DNA of 64,000 nucleotides from Ferruginibacter albus (GTDB lineage: Bacteria > Bacteroidota > Bacteroidia > Chitinophagales > Chitinophagaceae), in contig NZ_CP083388.1 of assembly GCF_020042285.1 (NCBI RefSeq), positions 558,001 through 622,000 of the forward strand, in the 5' to 3' direction. Both the position numbers and the translations under genes were made by a program. Every line of letters begins with the position of its first letter. The first letter of the stretch is position 1. This document shows positions 27,686 to 37,115 of the stretch, in pieces. The notes beneath the pieces are model-generated. The model did no database searches, was not told the origin of the DNA, and saw nothing but the letters and a program-made list of their open reading frames with translations.

Positions 27686-30631
27686 CTATTTATTAACTAA
27701 TATTTTTTGAGTAGTAGTAGTTTGAGTTGTAACATTAAATAATTTTAAAACATACATTCCCTTTTCTAACGAAGAAACGTTGTACTTAAATTCATTTACT
27801 CCGGTAACAAGTTTTTTAGTATCACTTATAACAAGTTTACCGAAAGCATTATATAAAGAAACTTGTAAAGTAGCTGCTGTTTCTGACTCAACAGAAATGG
27901 TAAATGTGTTTTGTGCAGGAATTGGATAAACATTTGCCGCAGGTCTGTTTGTAAGCAGATCTTGAGGAAGAATAGTATAACAGGAAGATCTATCAAAACA
28001 TCCATTTTGTTGTAATTGTACCGCATAATTTCCCGCAGTAAGTGCTATATAAGATTGATTAATTGCAGAGGAAATGGGGTTGCCCGTGTTACAGTCAATC
28101 CATTGATATGTCCCTATACCGGCATTTGCTTGCAACATTGTTTTTATTTTCGTAACAGATGTATCAGGAGCTTGCATCACAAAAACCCTCGTTGTTATGC
28201 TATCATAGCAATGTACATTGGGAATTACGCTTATATGCGTTTGGTTGCTTTGAATATTATATGCAGTTGAACCATCCGGAAACGTGAGATCTATTCCTGC
28301 ACATACTGCTGTGTCTTGAGAAATATGGAGACTTGCTGCAACTTTAAGATTGGTAATAATTATGCTGTCGCAACCACTAAAAGATTTTGCAATGCTTTTA
28401 TGACTTGTATCAAACTGAATATTATACAATGTAAAATTATCGGGGAAGGTATAATCGTTACCTGCACAAATTGTAAAGTACTCAGCCTGATAAACAGGAG
28501 GAGATGAAGCAATTAAATCAATAATTGTAGTGCTATCACATCCTCCAATGCTGGTTCTATAGCTGATATGACGATATGAAGAAGTGATGTTTTGTACTGT
28601 AGAATCGCCGGGTATAGCATAAGAATTTCCGTAACATACTTGTATTTGTTGATATTGTGAATAAACAGGATTCATTTTTACTATTACTGAAGTAGTATCA
28701 AAACAATATTTTGAAGAAGCGGATGTTAGTTTAAAATAATTAAGTCCTGTGCATGACCCTGTATAAACTGACTGAACTTGTGTAAGAGAATCAAAGGAAT
28801 AAGGATAAGAATAGCAGGATGATTGTACTGTACATTTATCAAAAAGATTACCGGATAGCGATACGGTAATAAATGAGCCGCTGCAAACAGCAGAATCCGA
28901 AAGTTTTAATCGTAAGTCAGAAGGTATGCCCTTATAATAAAAGAAATTTTTGGAAATTGAATTGCCTTCTTTATCTGTAATAGTTAATGTAGTAGTAAGT
29001 GTATCTGAATTCATGAATAGCTTAGAGGAAAGTGCATTGGCATTTTCAAAATTTATGGCCGGCTGCCAATGATAAGTTAACCCGCCGGCACCATAATATT
29101 TAAGAATTTGTAAGCTATCAAAAGTTATTAAAACAGAATTATCACAAATTTTGATACTATCAACAATGTTATTAAATGTAAGTGGCATATAACCTAGTCT
29201 CTGATATTTACTAATAAATACATCATAATTTCCTTTGTTATATAAAGTGTATTGGGGCAAATTAGGTAACCCATTATTAGAAGTTACAATAGAATCTCCG
29301 GTAAAACTATCGCCAAAATAAATCGACTTGCCTGACATGCATTTAGTATACAGATTGTTTGCAATATTTGCTATTGGAGTAACAATTACTCTAGGGATTA
29401 AGCTATCAACACGGTTAAAGGCAGCATCTAAAACATTAATGTAACCGTTATAACCATTTAATAGTATCAGGTTATTATCTGTTGCGGGCTCCAATGTGTT
29501 TAAGGGGCTGAAGGGACTAATTCTATCATAGTTAAAAGCACTTTGATCAGGATATCCTGAACTAATAGAATTTATTCGTTTGCCATATTGGAACTGGCTT
29601 AATGTAACAGAATAGGATTCAAAAGAAAGATAATAACTAGCATCAATAAAACCCAAGCCATTGTTATTGATCTCAAATCTTCCAATACTAACGTCTCCAA
29701 ATTTTCCTCCGCCTGATAAAAAATTAGCAGCATATTTTGTATTACCTGTAACAGATATGCCAGCTATAAAAGCGGATTGATTGGATTGCGGATAATAATA
29801 GGAGCTGTCGAGAACTACAGGACCTGAATGTTTAAATAATGCTACAATAGCAGTATCGTTAGCATCGTATTCTATGTTAACGTTTACAGGTTGTGCATAT
29901 AATGGTTTTGCCCATTCTTCTTTACCATTCATATCATATTTTAGTACAGCGCCTCCTGAAGTAAACGTTGGAATGGCTAATGGATCAGAATAATAATAAG
30001 AGTTTCCGATATAAATTACAGGAGCACCATTAGGAGGAGTATTAGGAATTGCTGTGCTAATAAAAGTATTTCCAAACGTAAAAGCATTGGAGTAACTGCA
30101 TCCCAAATAAATATTTCCCGAATAATCGATATCAATATCTGAATAAATTAAACTATCTCGTAATTTTCTAACATTAACTATATTCCCATTTTCATCTATT
30201 TCCGTATAAAGATTTTGTGGGGAAATTAAAGTGCTGGTTCCAATGGTTAATAAATTACTTTGGGATGAACATAACAAAGCAATTGTACTGCTATTGTTAA
30301 CCTCTAATTGCCTTACATCATCATTGCCTGTACCACCAAAACTTTTAACCCAAATGGTATTGCCGCTTGTGTCCATCTTGGCAATAAAAATATCAGTACC
30401 TCCATTATTTGTTAAAGTAGTTCCATCCCAATTAATTGTTGGTGAAGTAAAATTTCCGGTTATGTACAGGTAGCCATTTTTAATTTTTATGTCTACTGTA
30501 CTGTCATTCCCTGAGCCGCCGTACGATTTTGCCCATTCCCAATGCTGATAATTGCTCTGAGCAAATGATTGAATAGCTATTACACTTATTAAGATCAGCA
30601 GGGTTAAGGTTGCAAGCTTCTGTTTACACAT
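27686..30631 (-). CDS. T9SS cargo protein with type A sorting domain
   Basis: 981 aa. A signal peptide (ATLTLLILISVIAIQSFA) is followed by an SBBP-like propeller portion with WAKSYGGSGNDSTVDIK and WVKSFGGTGNDDVRQLE. Later come three cysteine-containing units of about 50-60 aa of the kind CYGNSYAIPGDS, CAGNDYTFPDNF and CAGIDLTFPDGS, each ending GCDS or CYDS. The C-terminal 75 residues (NVYPIPAQNTFTISV, then LEKGMYVLKLFN and KILVNK) form a type A sorting domain, read by the type IX secretion machinery and cleaved on export. The protein is likely surface-anchored or released; no catalytic domain is seen. Confidence 0.88.
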   Translation of the reverse strand: MCKQKLATLTLLILISVIAIQSFAQSNYQHWEWAKSYGGSGNDSTVDIKIKNGYLYITGNFTSPTINWDGTTLTNNGGTDIFIAKMDTSGNTIWVKSFGGTGNDDVRQLEVNNSSTIALLCSSQSNLLTIGTSTLISPQNLYTEIDENGNIVNVRKLRDSLIYSDIDIDYSGNIYLGCSYSNAFTFGNTFISTAIPNTPPNGAPVIYIGNSYYYSDPLAIPTFTSGGAVLKYDMNGKEEWAKPLYAQPVNVNIEYDANDTAIVALFKHSGPVVLDSSYYYPQSNQSAFIAGISVTGNTKYAANFLSGGGKFGDVSIGRFEINNNGLGFIDASYYLSFESYSVTLSQFQYGKRINSISSGYPDQSAFNYDRISPFSPLNTLEPATDNNLILLNGYNGYINVLDAAFNRVDSLIPRVIVTPIANIANNLYTKCMSGKSIYFGDSFTGDSIVTSNNGLPNLPQYTLYNKGNYDVFISKYQRLGYMPLTFNNIVDSIKICDNSVLITFDSLQILKYYGAGGLTYHWQPAINFENANALSSKLFMNSDTLTTTLTITDKEGNSISKNFFYYKGIPSDLRLKLSDSAVCSGSFITVSLSGNLFDKCTVQSSCYSYPYSFDSLTQVQSVYTGSCTGLNYFKLTSASSKYCFDTTSVIVKMNPVYSQYQQIQVCYGNSYAIPGDSTVQNITSSYRHISYRTSIGGCDSTTIIDLIASSPPVYQAEYFTICAGNDYTFPDNFTLYNIQFDTSHKSIAKSFSGCDSIIITNLKVAASLHISQDTAVCAGIDLTFPDGSTAYNIQSNQTHISVIPNVHCYDSITTRVFVMQAPDTSVTKIKTMLQANAGIGTYQWIDCNTGNPISSAINQSYIALTAGNYAVQLQQNGCFDRSSCYTILPQDLLTNRPAANVYPIPAQNTFTISVESETAATLQVSLYNAFGKLVISDTKKLVTGVNEFKYNVSSLEKGMYVLKLFNVTTQTTTTQKILVNK

Positions 30632-30663
30632 TTAAGGGAATTTAGATATACTACTAAGGTATA

Positions 30664-30671
30664 CAAAAATA
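30664..30671 (-). promoter_or_regulatory. -7 promoter element of the type A cargo gene
   Basis: On the minus strand, TATTTTTG matches TAnnTTTG exactly, about 33 bp before the start codon at 30631. Confidence 0.55.
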
Positions 30672-30757
30672 ACAATTCAGTTATTTGGTAGCGGTTAAAA
30701 CGAATCTTGATTAATTTTAATCGCTCCCCATCAACTTCGTTTTGTATTTCTTCCACT

Positions 30758-30943
30758 GCGGTTTAAGCACTGTTGTATTTATTTTGTGTTTTATGTTCTG
30801 AGCTTTGTAAACCCTCTACATTTTTTGAAAGTTAGCATAGTGAGGTTTGCACATCCTCTATATTTTTTTGTATTTGGTAAAGGGAGGTTTGCACAACATT
30901 TATACTTTTATCTATTTAGTAAAACGAGGTTTATGCTGTATTA
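30758..30943. repeat. Degenerate 42-bp tandem repeat array
   Basis: Units begin at 30758, 30800, 30842, 30884 and 30926, exactly 42 bp apart, each starting with GAGGTTT or a variant. Units 3 and 4 (30842 and 30884) agree at 33 of 42 positions; the others are more worn. All frames contain stops, so it is not coding. It occupies most of a 423-bp gap between a minus-strand cargo gene and a plus-strand regulator. Confidence 0.75.
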
Positions 30944-31029
30944 ATAATGTTCCAAAATGAGCAACATTTTTTTAATAATTATCAACCTTATTCTGTAACC
31001 GGGAGGGTGGAGGTTATTCAAGCGTATTT

Positions 31030-31037
31030 TACTTTTG
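31030..31037 (+). promoter_or_regulatory. -7 promoter element of the HTH regulator
   Basis: TACTTTTG matches TAnnTTTG exactly, 17 bp before the ATG at 31055. Confidence 0.6.
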
Positions 31038-31054
31038 TATAAAACCAAAAGATT

Positions 31055-31387
31055 ATGCTGTACCTCAATATTCAACGTGTAGCAGCCCTTCGTAACATAA
31101 CCAATCTTCGTGGTTATCTTATTCAAAATGGCTTTAGTTCAAACATCGCCCATCGGATTGCCCATAATGCAGACAGCAATATAAAATTCCATTACCTGGA
31201 AAAATTATGTATCCTTTTTCATTGTACACCCAACGATTTGCTCCAATGGAAACCCGATGCATCTGCTAACATCCTGGAAAATGAACCATTAAAAAATCTT
31301 GATCATCCTTCTTTAGGCTATTTAAAAAACATAACGATCGAAGAGCTTACGACTATGCATCAAAAACTAAGCAATAAGGAAGGTTGA
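31055..31387 (+). CDS. Small Cro/C1-type HTH regulator
   Basis: 110 aa. The N-terminal 70 residues fit the HTH_26 (Cro/C1-type) pattern: LRGYLIQNGFSSNIAHRIAH is the helix-turn-helix region, then YLEKLCILFHCTPNDLLQW, the recognisable helix 4-5 end of this family. The C-terminal 35 residues (LKNITIEELTTMHQKLSN) are probably a dimerising helix. The promoter lies directly upstream and the 42-bp array just beyond it, which may be its own target; that is inference. Confidence 0.78.
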   Translation: MLYLNIQRVAALRNITNLRGYLIQNGFSSNIAHRIAHNADSNIKFHYLEKLCILFHCTPNDLLQWKPDASANILENEPLKNLDHPSLGYLKNITIEELTTMHQKLSNKEG

Positions 31388-31508
31388 TAGTGCTTCTGAT
31401 GGTCACTTTATGAAACATCTTTCGCATAAAGCCCTACTATTGTCGTATTTAAACTACGATTCATCGTTTTTATTATCGAAATTTATATCATAATAAAACA
31501 TACATACG

Positions 31509-32120
31509 ATGCGAAAAATAACTGTCCTTTCAATGATCACATTAGACGGTGTTATGCAAGCACCCGGCGGACCAAAAGAAGATACATCAGGTGGATTTAA
31601 ATATGGAGGCTGGACGGCACCTTATGGCGATAAAGAATTTGGTAAGGTGGTACAAAAAGAATTGAAGCCACCATCTGATTATCTTTTAGGTAGAAAGACA
31701 TTTAAGATATGGGCTGCCTACTGGCCCAAGCATGCAGACTTTTGGCCCGGTATTAATAAGGGTACCAAATATGTGTTCTCTAAAAGACTGAAAAAATCTG
31801 ATCCCCTGATAACGGGATGGAAAAACTCAGTACTAATAAAAAATGTAGATGATATAAAAAAACTTAAAAGATCAAAGGGAGCCGATATACAGGTTTGGGG
31901 CAGCAGCGAACTTATTCAACTATTACTTAAGCATGACCTGGCAGATGAATTAAGGCTCAAAATTTATCCTGTGACCTTGGGCAAAGGAAAAAAGCTTTTC
32001 GATAGTGGAATAATGCCTGCAGCATTTAAATTGGTTGATACTGTAGTTACATCAACAGGGGTTATCATTGCTCATTACAAGCGGGCAGGAAAAGTTAAAA
32101 CAGCTAACATTGAAATTTAA
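31509..32120 (+). CDS. Dihydrofolate-reductase-like (RibD C-terminal) protein
   Basis: 203 aa. The pattern KITVLSMITLDGVMQAPGGP, then DYLLGRKTFKIWAAYWP, and QVWGSSELIQLLLKHDLADE with LRLKIYPVTLGKGKKLF is that of the RibD C-terminal/DHFR-like family. These small oxidoreductases bind NADPH; the substrate is often unknown and a riboflavin role is not implied when, as here, no deaminase domain or rib genes are nearby. Monocistronic. Confidence 0.88.
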   Translation: MRKITVLSMITLDGVMQAPGGPKEDTSGGFKYGGWTAPYGDKEFGKVVQKELKPPSDYLLGRKTFKIWAAYWPKHADFWPGINKGTKYVFSKRLKKSDPLITGWKNSVLIKNVDDIKKLKRSKGADIQVWGSSELIQLLLKHDLADELRLKIYPVTLGKGKKLFDSGIMPAAFKLVDTVVTSTGVIIAHYKRAGKVKTANIEI

Positions 32121-32289
32121 GAACGATAAATGCTTTTGTTTAGGTTTTTCTTCTCAAATATTTCCTAAGATTCCTGTTCCTGTATCTCTTTACAATAAAT
32201 TACCCTAAACATAATATTGACAAAGATTCCTGAGTATAAAAACCTCCTATCTTCATCAACTTCTTATAGCACAATTAGATCATGTTTTG

Positions 32290-34770
32290 ATGAAAGGATT
32301 TTTATTTTCTATACTGGGAATAGTACTATGGCAAGGCGTTTATAGCCAAAATGAATTAAAGAACTGGTATTTCGGAACCGGAACAGACGGCATTACGTTC
32401 GTCAATAATGTGCCTCAGAAATTAACGAATAAAGTTTCCGGAGTTGGGTATGAAGGAATGGTAGTAGTAAACGATCCGCTTACGGGTGAAATGCTTTTTT
32501 ATTCAGATGGCATACGGGTGGTCAACAAGCAGCAGCAGGTAATGACCAATGGCAGCGGTTTAACAGGTCATGTTTCCGGGGCACAATGTGTGCAAAGCTG
32601 CCCGGTACCCGGAACTTGTGCCAAACAGTTTTACCTGTTTACCAATTCAGCCTTCGATCTTACTCAGGGCAAAGTATCTTACTCTATTGTAGATTTTACC
32701 AATGATTCATTAGGCGTAGTTATTAATAAAAATACCTTGTTTTGGAATGGTCCTTCCGACCAGGGCATGTGTTTGGTAAACAAACCGAATACCAACGATT
32801 ACTGGCTAATTGCCAACGATTTTGCCACCGCAAAGTTTAATGTATGGCCGCTAACGGCTACGGGTATTGGTACACCTATAGCATATACTTTTACCATTAC
32901 AGGTTCCACCGCTGCATTGCAATACAGTAAAACAGCAAAAAAAATATGTGCTACCGGCTATGCAGCCAGGCTGGTAACTACTTTGGATTTTGATCCTGCT
33001 ACCGGTGTATTAAGTAATGAAGTGCAATTAGCACCTTCGGGTTTTAGCGGCTCTGCTTATTCAAGGTTTTCGCCGGATGGAACAAAGCTGTATGTTGGAT
33101 TGGGTAAAAATGGAGGGCCGGGTTCTTTATATCAATATGATTATACTACTTCTGTATGGACGGATATGAAAACCTGCTGCTATGCACATGATCTGAAAGT
33201 AGGGCCCGATGGGAAAATGTATTTCATCAATACCTATAACAGTCCGCAACCCATTAGCGTGATCGATTTTCCCAATTTAACTGCCGTAGGCAATGCATGT
33301 AATTATCATAACCTTACGTTTACTCCTGCTTTTAACGGCGAAGTAAGGCGGTTTCCTGAAACGGTTATATTGCCAACGCCTGTTATTGCTGTTACCGATA
33401 CTGCAACAGTTGTAGGAAATACAGCCACCATTCAGCCCTTGACAAATGATATAAAATATGGCAACGATGTAATACTGCTGGATACGATATTGGTACAACC
33501 AAAATATGGTACTGCTACTATCAATGGTAATTCCATTAATTATACCAGTCATCAATGTGGCGTAATAGATACGTTGGTATATAGAATTAAGAACAATGAT
33601 TGTGCTTCCGATACTTCACAGGTAGTTATAAAAACGCAGAGCTGTATTACAACAATAACTGTTGATACATCCATTTGCCGGGGGCAGAGTTACAGAGGAT
33701 ATAATACGACTGGCAGTTATACCGATGTGCTTAAAAATATTGCAGGAAGCGATAGCTTAAATATGATCATTCATCTTACAGTGAATGATAAACCATCAAT
33801 TCAAAAAACTGCAGATACTACTATTTGTGCCGGTACTTCTGCAAAGATATTTGCAAGTGGCGGCAGCAGCTATCAATGGTCATCCACCCAAAGTATAGTA
33901 AATGCAAAAGCTGCTGCGCCAACAGTTACACCGCTTTCATCTCCGGCTGTATACTATGTAACTGTTACAGGTGCTAATACATGTGTCAATAATGATTCAG
34001 TTAAAGTATTCATTCGTCCTAAACCTTCTTTTTATGTTTCGCCCGATAAATTAGTTTGTACTACAGCTCCGGTACAATTACAAGCCGGTGGTGGCGATAA
34101 TTATTTATGGAGTCCGAAAGCATTGGTTAGTGATGCTAACATACCGGAACCTTTTACTAATAGTGCTGATCCTGCAACAACCTACCGGGTAACGATAAGC
34201 GAATCGGTTTGTCACTATGATACAACACTAACTACAACGGTTACTCTATTACCTCCGCTTACTTTGCACATTACAAAATCGAATGACCTGGATTGCAATA
34301 ATGGTTCGGCACAACTGCAAGCTTCGGGTGCGGAATTGTACAGCTGGTCGCCGACCAATGGATTAAATAATGCCGCTGTTGGAAATCCTGTTGCTTCTCC
34401 GTCTTCTACTCAAAAATATATTTTGACAGGAAGCACCCGCAATGGCTGTATTGGTTACGATAGCGTTATAGTCTATGCTGATTTTACCAATTCAAAGTCG
34501 GGCTATTATATGCCCAATGCTTTTTCGCCTAATAATGATGGAATAAATGATTGTTATGGGATTAAATATTGGGGAACGGTACAAAAGGTAGATTTCTCCA
34601 TTTATGATCGCTGGGGTAACCTGGTGTTTTTTACAAATGACCCTGCAGATTGTTGGGATGGTACTTACAAAGGGCAGCCGCTCAATTCGGGTTCTTATAG
34701 TTATTATATTAAAGCCATTACCACTTGCGGAGTGGTAGATAGAAAAGGAAATATTATTTTGATAAGATAG
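32290..34770 (+). CDS. T9SS type B cargo protein with N-terminal propeller
   Basis: 826 aa from the ATG of MKGFLFSILGIVLWQGVYSQ (signal peptide); a TTG one codon earlier is less likely. Residues about 20-365 look like a WD40/propeller sequence (NWYFGTGTDGITF, then YSRFSPDGTKLYVG). Ig-like segments with TICAGTSAKIFASGGSSYQW and LVCTTAPVQLQAGGGDNYLW follow. The last 85 residues (MPNAFSPNNDGINDCYGI, then WDGTYKGQPLNSGSYSYYI) form the gliding-motility/type B sorting domain that directs export by the type IX system. Secreted or surface adhesin-like; no enzyme motif seen. Confidence 0.88.
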   Translation: MKGFLFSILGIVLWQGVYSQNELKNWYFGTGTDGITFVNNVPQKLTNKVSGVGYEGMVVVNDPLTGEMLFYSDGIRVVNKQQQVMTNGSGLTGHVSGAQCVQSCPVPGTCAKQFYLFTNSAFDLTQGKVSYSIVDFTNDSLGVVINKNTLFWNGPSDQGMCLVNKPNTNDYWLIANDFATAKFNVWPLTATGIGTPIAYTFTITGSTAALQYSKTAKKICATGYAARLVTTLDFDPATGVLSNEVQLAPSGFSGSAYSRFSPDGTKLYVGLGKNGGPGSLYQYDYTTSVWTDMKTCCYAHDLKVGPDGKMYFINTYNSPQPISVIDFPNLTAVGNACNYHNLTFTPAFNGEVRRFPETVILPTPVIAVTDTATVVGNTATIQPLTNDIKYGNDVILLDTILVQPKYGTATINGNSINYTSHQCGVIDTLVYRIKNNDCASDTSQVVIKTQSCITTITVDTSICRGQSYRGYNTTGSYTDVLKNIAGSDSLNMIIHLTVNDKPSIQKTADTTICAGTSAKIFASGGSSYQWSSTQSIVNAKAAAPTVTPLSSPAVYYVTVTGANTCVNNDSVKVFIRPKPSFYVSPDKLVCTTAPVQLQAGGGDNYLWSPKALVSDANIPEPFTNSADPATTYRVTISESVCHYDTTLTTTVTLLPPLTLHITKSNDLDCNNGSAQLQASGAELYSWSPTNGLNNAAVGNPVASPSSTQKYILTGSTRNGCIGYDSVIVYADFTNSKSGYYMPNAFSPNNDGINDCYGIKYWGTVQKVDFSIYDRWGNLVFFTNDPADCWDGTYKGQPLNSGSYSYYIKAITTCGVVDRKGNIILIR

Positions 34771-34803
34771 ATATTAAAAAGATCGCTGAGCTGTGAACAT
34801 ACA

Positions 34804-35004
34804 TTAAATGAAGTAAGAGGCTATTAAAATAGCAGTCCCCGCACCAATTCCAATTACGCCTATCAACCTCATTGATTTTATATACTGATCTTTTTTTACT
34901 CTTCCTTGCGTTACAGGATTAGTAGAAGAAAAACGAAGATTTATACCCGGAAAGATAAGATACACGGCTCCCACAAACGCTACAATAAAACCTGCAGATT
35001 CCAT
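34804..35004 (-). CDS. Small membrane protein with two helices
   Basis: 66 aa. Two hydrophobic segments, SAGFIVAFVGAVYLIFPG (about 3-20) and LIGVIGIGAGTAILIASYFI (about 47-66), flank a polar loop with RVKKDQYIKSM. The pattern of two helices and a basic cytoplasmic loop suggests a real inner-membrane protein. Unknown function; no family recognised. It ends 33 bp from the convergent cargo gene. Confidence 0.58.
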   Translation of the reverse strand: MESAGFIVAFVGAVYLIFPGINLRFSSTNPVTQGRVKKDQYIKSMRLIGVIGIGAGTAILIASYFI

Positions 35005-35452
35005 ATTTAAGTTAAGTTTCGTTTACTGCTTTTTTCTTGCTCGAATTTAGCGAACAAAGAACAATTCACATGATTTGACAGAATCCATTTAACCTAAAGT
35101 CATATTATTGGGCATAAATTTCATCCTGATAATATAAATTTTATAAAAAATTGCAATCGATTTCATTTTTTCAAAAAAAAGCATAATATTAGCACAAGCT
35201 ATTGCTTGCAGACGATCTTATGGTTATAAGAAGAAGATAAAAAATAGCTTTCCCAAAGCTTTGCGTTTCTCCCTCGTTAAGCATTGTCATTCCATACCTT
35301 ATTACGGAGATATTGGTTCACATAATAATTTGCCATTGTGCTTATCCCCTTTGAGCATGCTTATTCTGTGAGCATTTTCTGTTGCATAAACAGGAGAACA
35401 AAAATTTAAAAAGTATTCCCAATTCTTAATCACTATAATCAAAAAACAAACC
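35005..35452. other. 448-bp gap with no gene seen
   Basis: AT-rich, no convincing ORF, tRNA or hairpin terminator. A minus-strand frame at 35302-35544 is open but overlaps the downstream start and has no gene-like character. No exact TAnnTTTG element was found close to the downstream start. Confidence 0.4.
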
Positions 35453-37045
35453 ATGAATCTATTAAAATCTCTTCTCCTAAGCTTTGTTGTGATAACGGGG
35501 CTTATCATTTCCGGCTGCAGTAAAGACAGTCCATCCGGCGGCACAACGCAAGCCGTTTACACGTTGGGCGGCGCTCCCGGAGCTTGTGCCGGCTTTACTT
35601 TAGGAGCCGGTAACTACATTGCAGGAACAGCGCTTGGTGGAACGAATACAGTTACTATTAGTGTTACTGTTACAACTGCAGGTACGTATTCTTTTACAAC
35701 AGCTACGGTAAATGGCATTAAATTCAGTGCAAACGGAACATTCTCTTCAACCGGCGCACAAACGGTTACATTAGCGGGTAGCGGTACACCAACAGCATCC
35801 GGATCGTTCAGCTATTCATTAACAGGTGGTTCCAGCACTTGTACCTTTAGTGTTGATGTAACAAGTAGCGGTACCGGCGCAGCTGCATTTACACTGGGCG
35901 GTGGTCCGGGTAATTGCAGTGGTTTTACTTTGGGTGCAGGTACGTATGTAGCAGGAACTGCATTGAGCGGCAGCAATACTGCCAGTTTACAAGTGAATGT
36001 AACCACAGCGGGTACTTACTCTATTACTACGGGAAACGTAAATGGTATCTCATTCAGTAAGTCAGGAACATTTGCTTCAACAGGAACACAGACAGTAACC
36101 TTAGTAGGAACAGGTACACCGGCAGCTGCTGGTGCATTTAATTATACAGCAACGGCCGGTTCAAGCACTTGTACTTTTAGTGTTACAGCAACCAATGGCG
36201 CAGCTGCATTTACATTAGGAGGAAGCCCGGGAAGTTGCAGTGGCTTTACTTTAGGTTCGGGTACTTATGTGGTTGGCACAGCATTGAACGCAAACAATAC
36301 AGCTGCTATGCAGGTTAATGTTACTGCTACCGGTAGCTATTCAATTAGTACGGCAACGGTGAATGGTATTTCATTCAGCAAGTCGGGGACGTTTGCTTCT
36401 ACAGGAACGCAGACGGTTACTTTAGTAGGAACGGGTACACCGGCAGCTGCCGGGGCCTTTAATTATTCTGCAACAGCAGGTGCTAACAGCTGCACCTTTA
36501 GTGTTACGGCAACAGCTGCGGTTACTAACTCAGTTCAATTTAACGCCTGCGATAATGATGCTAACTGGGAAATATCAGGAGCAGATCCTCACGGTATACA
36601 AACAACCGGTCAAAAAGAAGGATCAGGCTGGCTGGAATCGGATCTTGTAAGTCCTCTTGATTATCTTCATTTCATCTACAGAAGCCCAACCCCTGTTAAT
36701 GGAAATGTTACAGAAGCTACAGGACAATTAAAATTCTGGTTGTACGTATCGGATGTTACTCAATTAAGAATATCCAGCGTTGGTAAAGATCCGGGACAAA
36801 TTGAATTGACCAGTTCCGGGCAATCGGATTTTTATGAGTACAACTGGAGTACTGATGACATATTCCCTACATTACACAATGGATGGAACGAAGTTAAACT
36901 TGACTTTAGTGCCGCTAACAAAACCCCTGATGGTGGTCCGGATCTAACCAAGTTTAATTTATTCCGTATTTATTTCTGGGTAAACTCAACTACTCATCCC
37001 ACTTTGCAATTTGGTTTGGATGATTTAAGGATTCAGCAGAAATAG
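35453..37045 (+). CDS. Repeat-containing surface lipoprotein
   Basis: 530 aa. Lipoprotein signal peptide ending LIISGCSKD, with Cys about residue 22. Three tandem modules of about 107-110 aa follow, each starting TLGGxPGxCxGFTLGxGxY and ending TCTFSV. Modules 2 and 3 share an identical 34-residue stretch while their DNA differs at 14 third positions. A C-terminal domain of about 180 aa (from FNACDNDANWEISGADPHGI) looks like a beta-sandwich carbohydrate-binding domain, with FGLDDLRI at the end. Likely anchored in the outer membrane facing out; ligand unknown. Confidence 0.78.
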   Translation: MNLLKSLLLSFVVITGLIISGCSKDSPSGGTTQAVYTLGGAPGACAGFTLGAGNYIAGTALGGTNTVTISVTVTTAGTYSFTTATVNGIKFSANGTFSSTGAQTVTLAGSGTPTASGSFSYSLTGGSSTCTFSVDVTSSGTGAAAFTLGGGPGNCSGFTLGAGTYVAGTALSGSNTASLQVNVTTAGTYSITTGNVNGISFSKSGTFASTGTQTVTLVGTGTPAAAGAFNYTATAGSSTCTFSVTATNGAAAFTLGGSPGSCSGFTLGSGTYVVGTALNANNTAAMQVNVTATGSYSISTATVNGISFSKSGTFASTGTQTVTLVGTGTPAAAGAFNYSATAGANSCTFSVTATAAVTNSVQFNACDNDANWEISGADPHGIQTTGQKEGSGWLESDLVSPLDYLHFIYRSPTPVNGNVTEATGQLKFWLYVSDVTQLRISSVGKDPGQIELTSSGQSDFYEYNWSTDDIFPTLHNGWNEVKLDFSAANKTPDGGPDLTKFNLFRIYFWVNSTTHPTLQFGLDDLRIQQK

Positions 37046-37066
37046 TAATTGGAATTTTAAAATACC

Positions 37067-37115
37067 AGGTGAAAGAATATAGCTATTCAAAACGCTATAT
37101 TCTTTCACCTTTTTT
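37067..37115 (+). terminator. Strong hairpin terminator after the repeat lipoprotein
   Basis: Perfect 17-bp arms (37067-37083 and 37094-37110) around a 10-nt loop, then T5. The second arm also carries the stop codon and last codons of the convergent minus-strand gene. Confidence 0.9.

Noticed and set aside
30758..30943. CRISPR array
   Set aside because: The 42-bp units abut with no unique spacers and are too degenerate.
35302..35544. 80-codon minus-strand open frame before the repeat lipoprotein
   Set aside because: It overlaps the lipoprotein's signal-peptide codons on the other strand and has no feature of its own.
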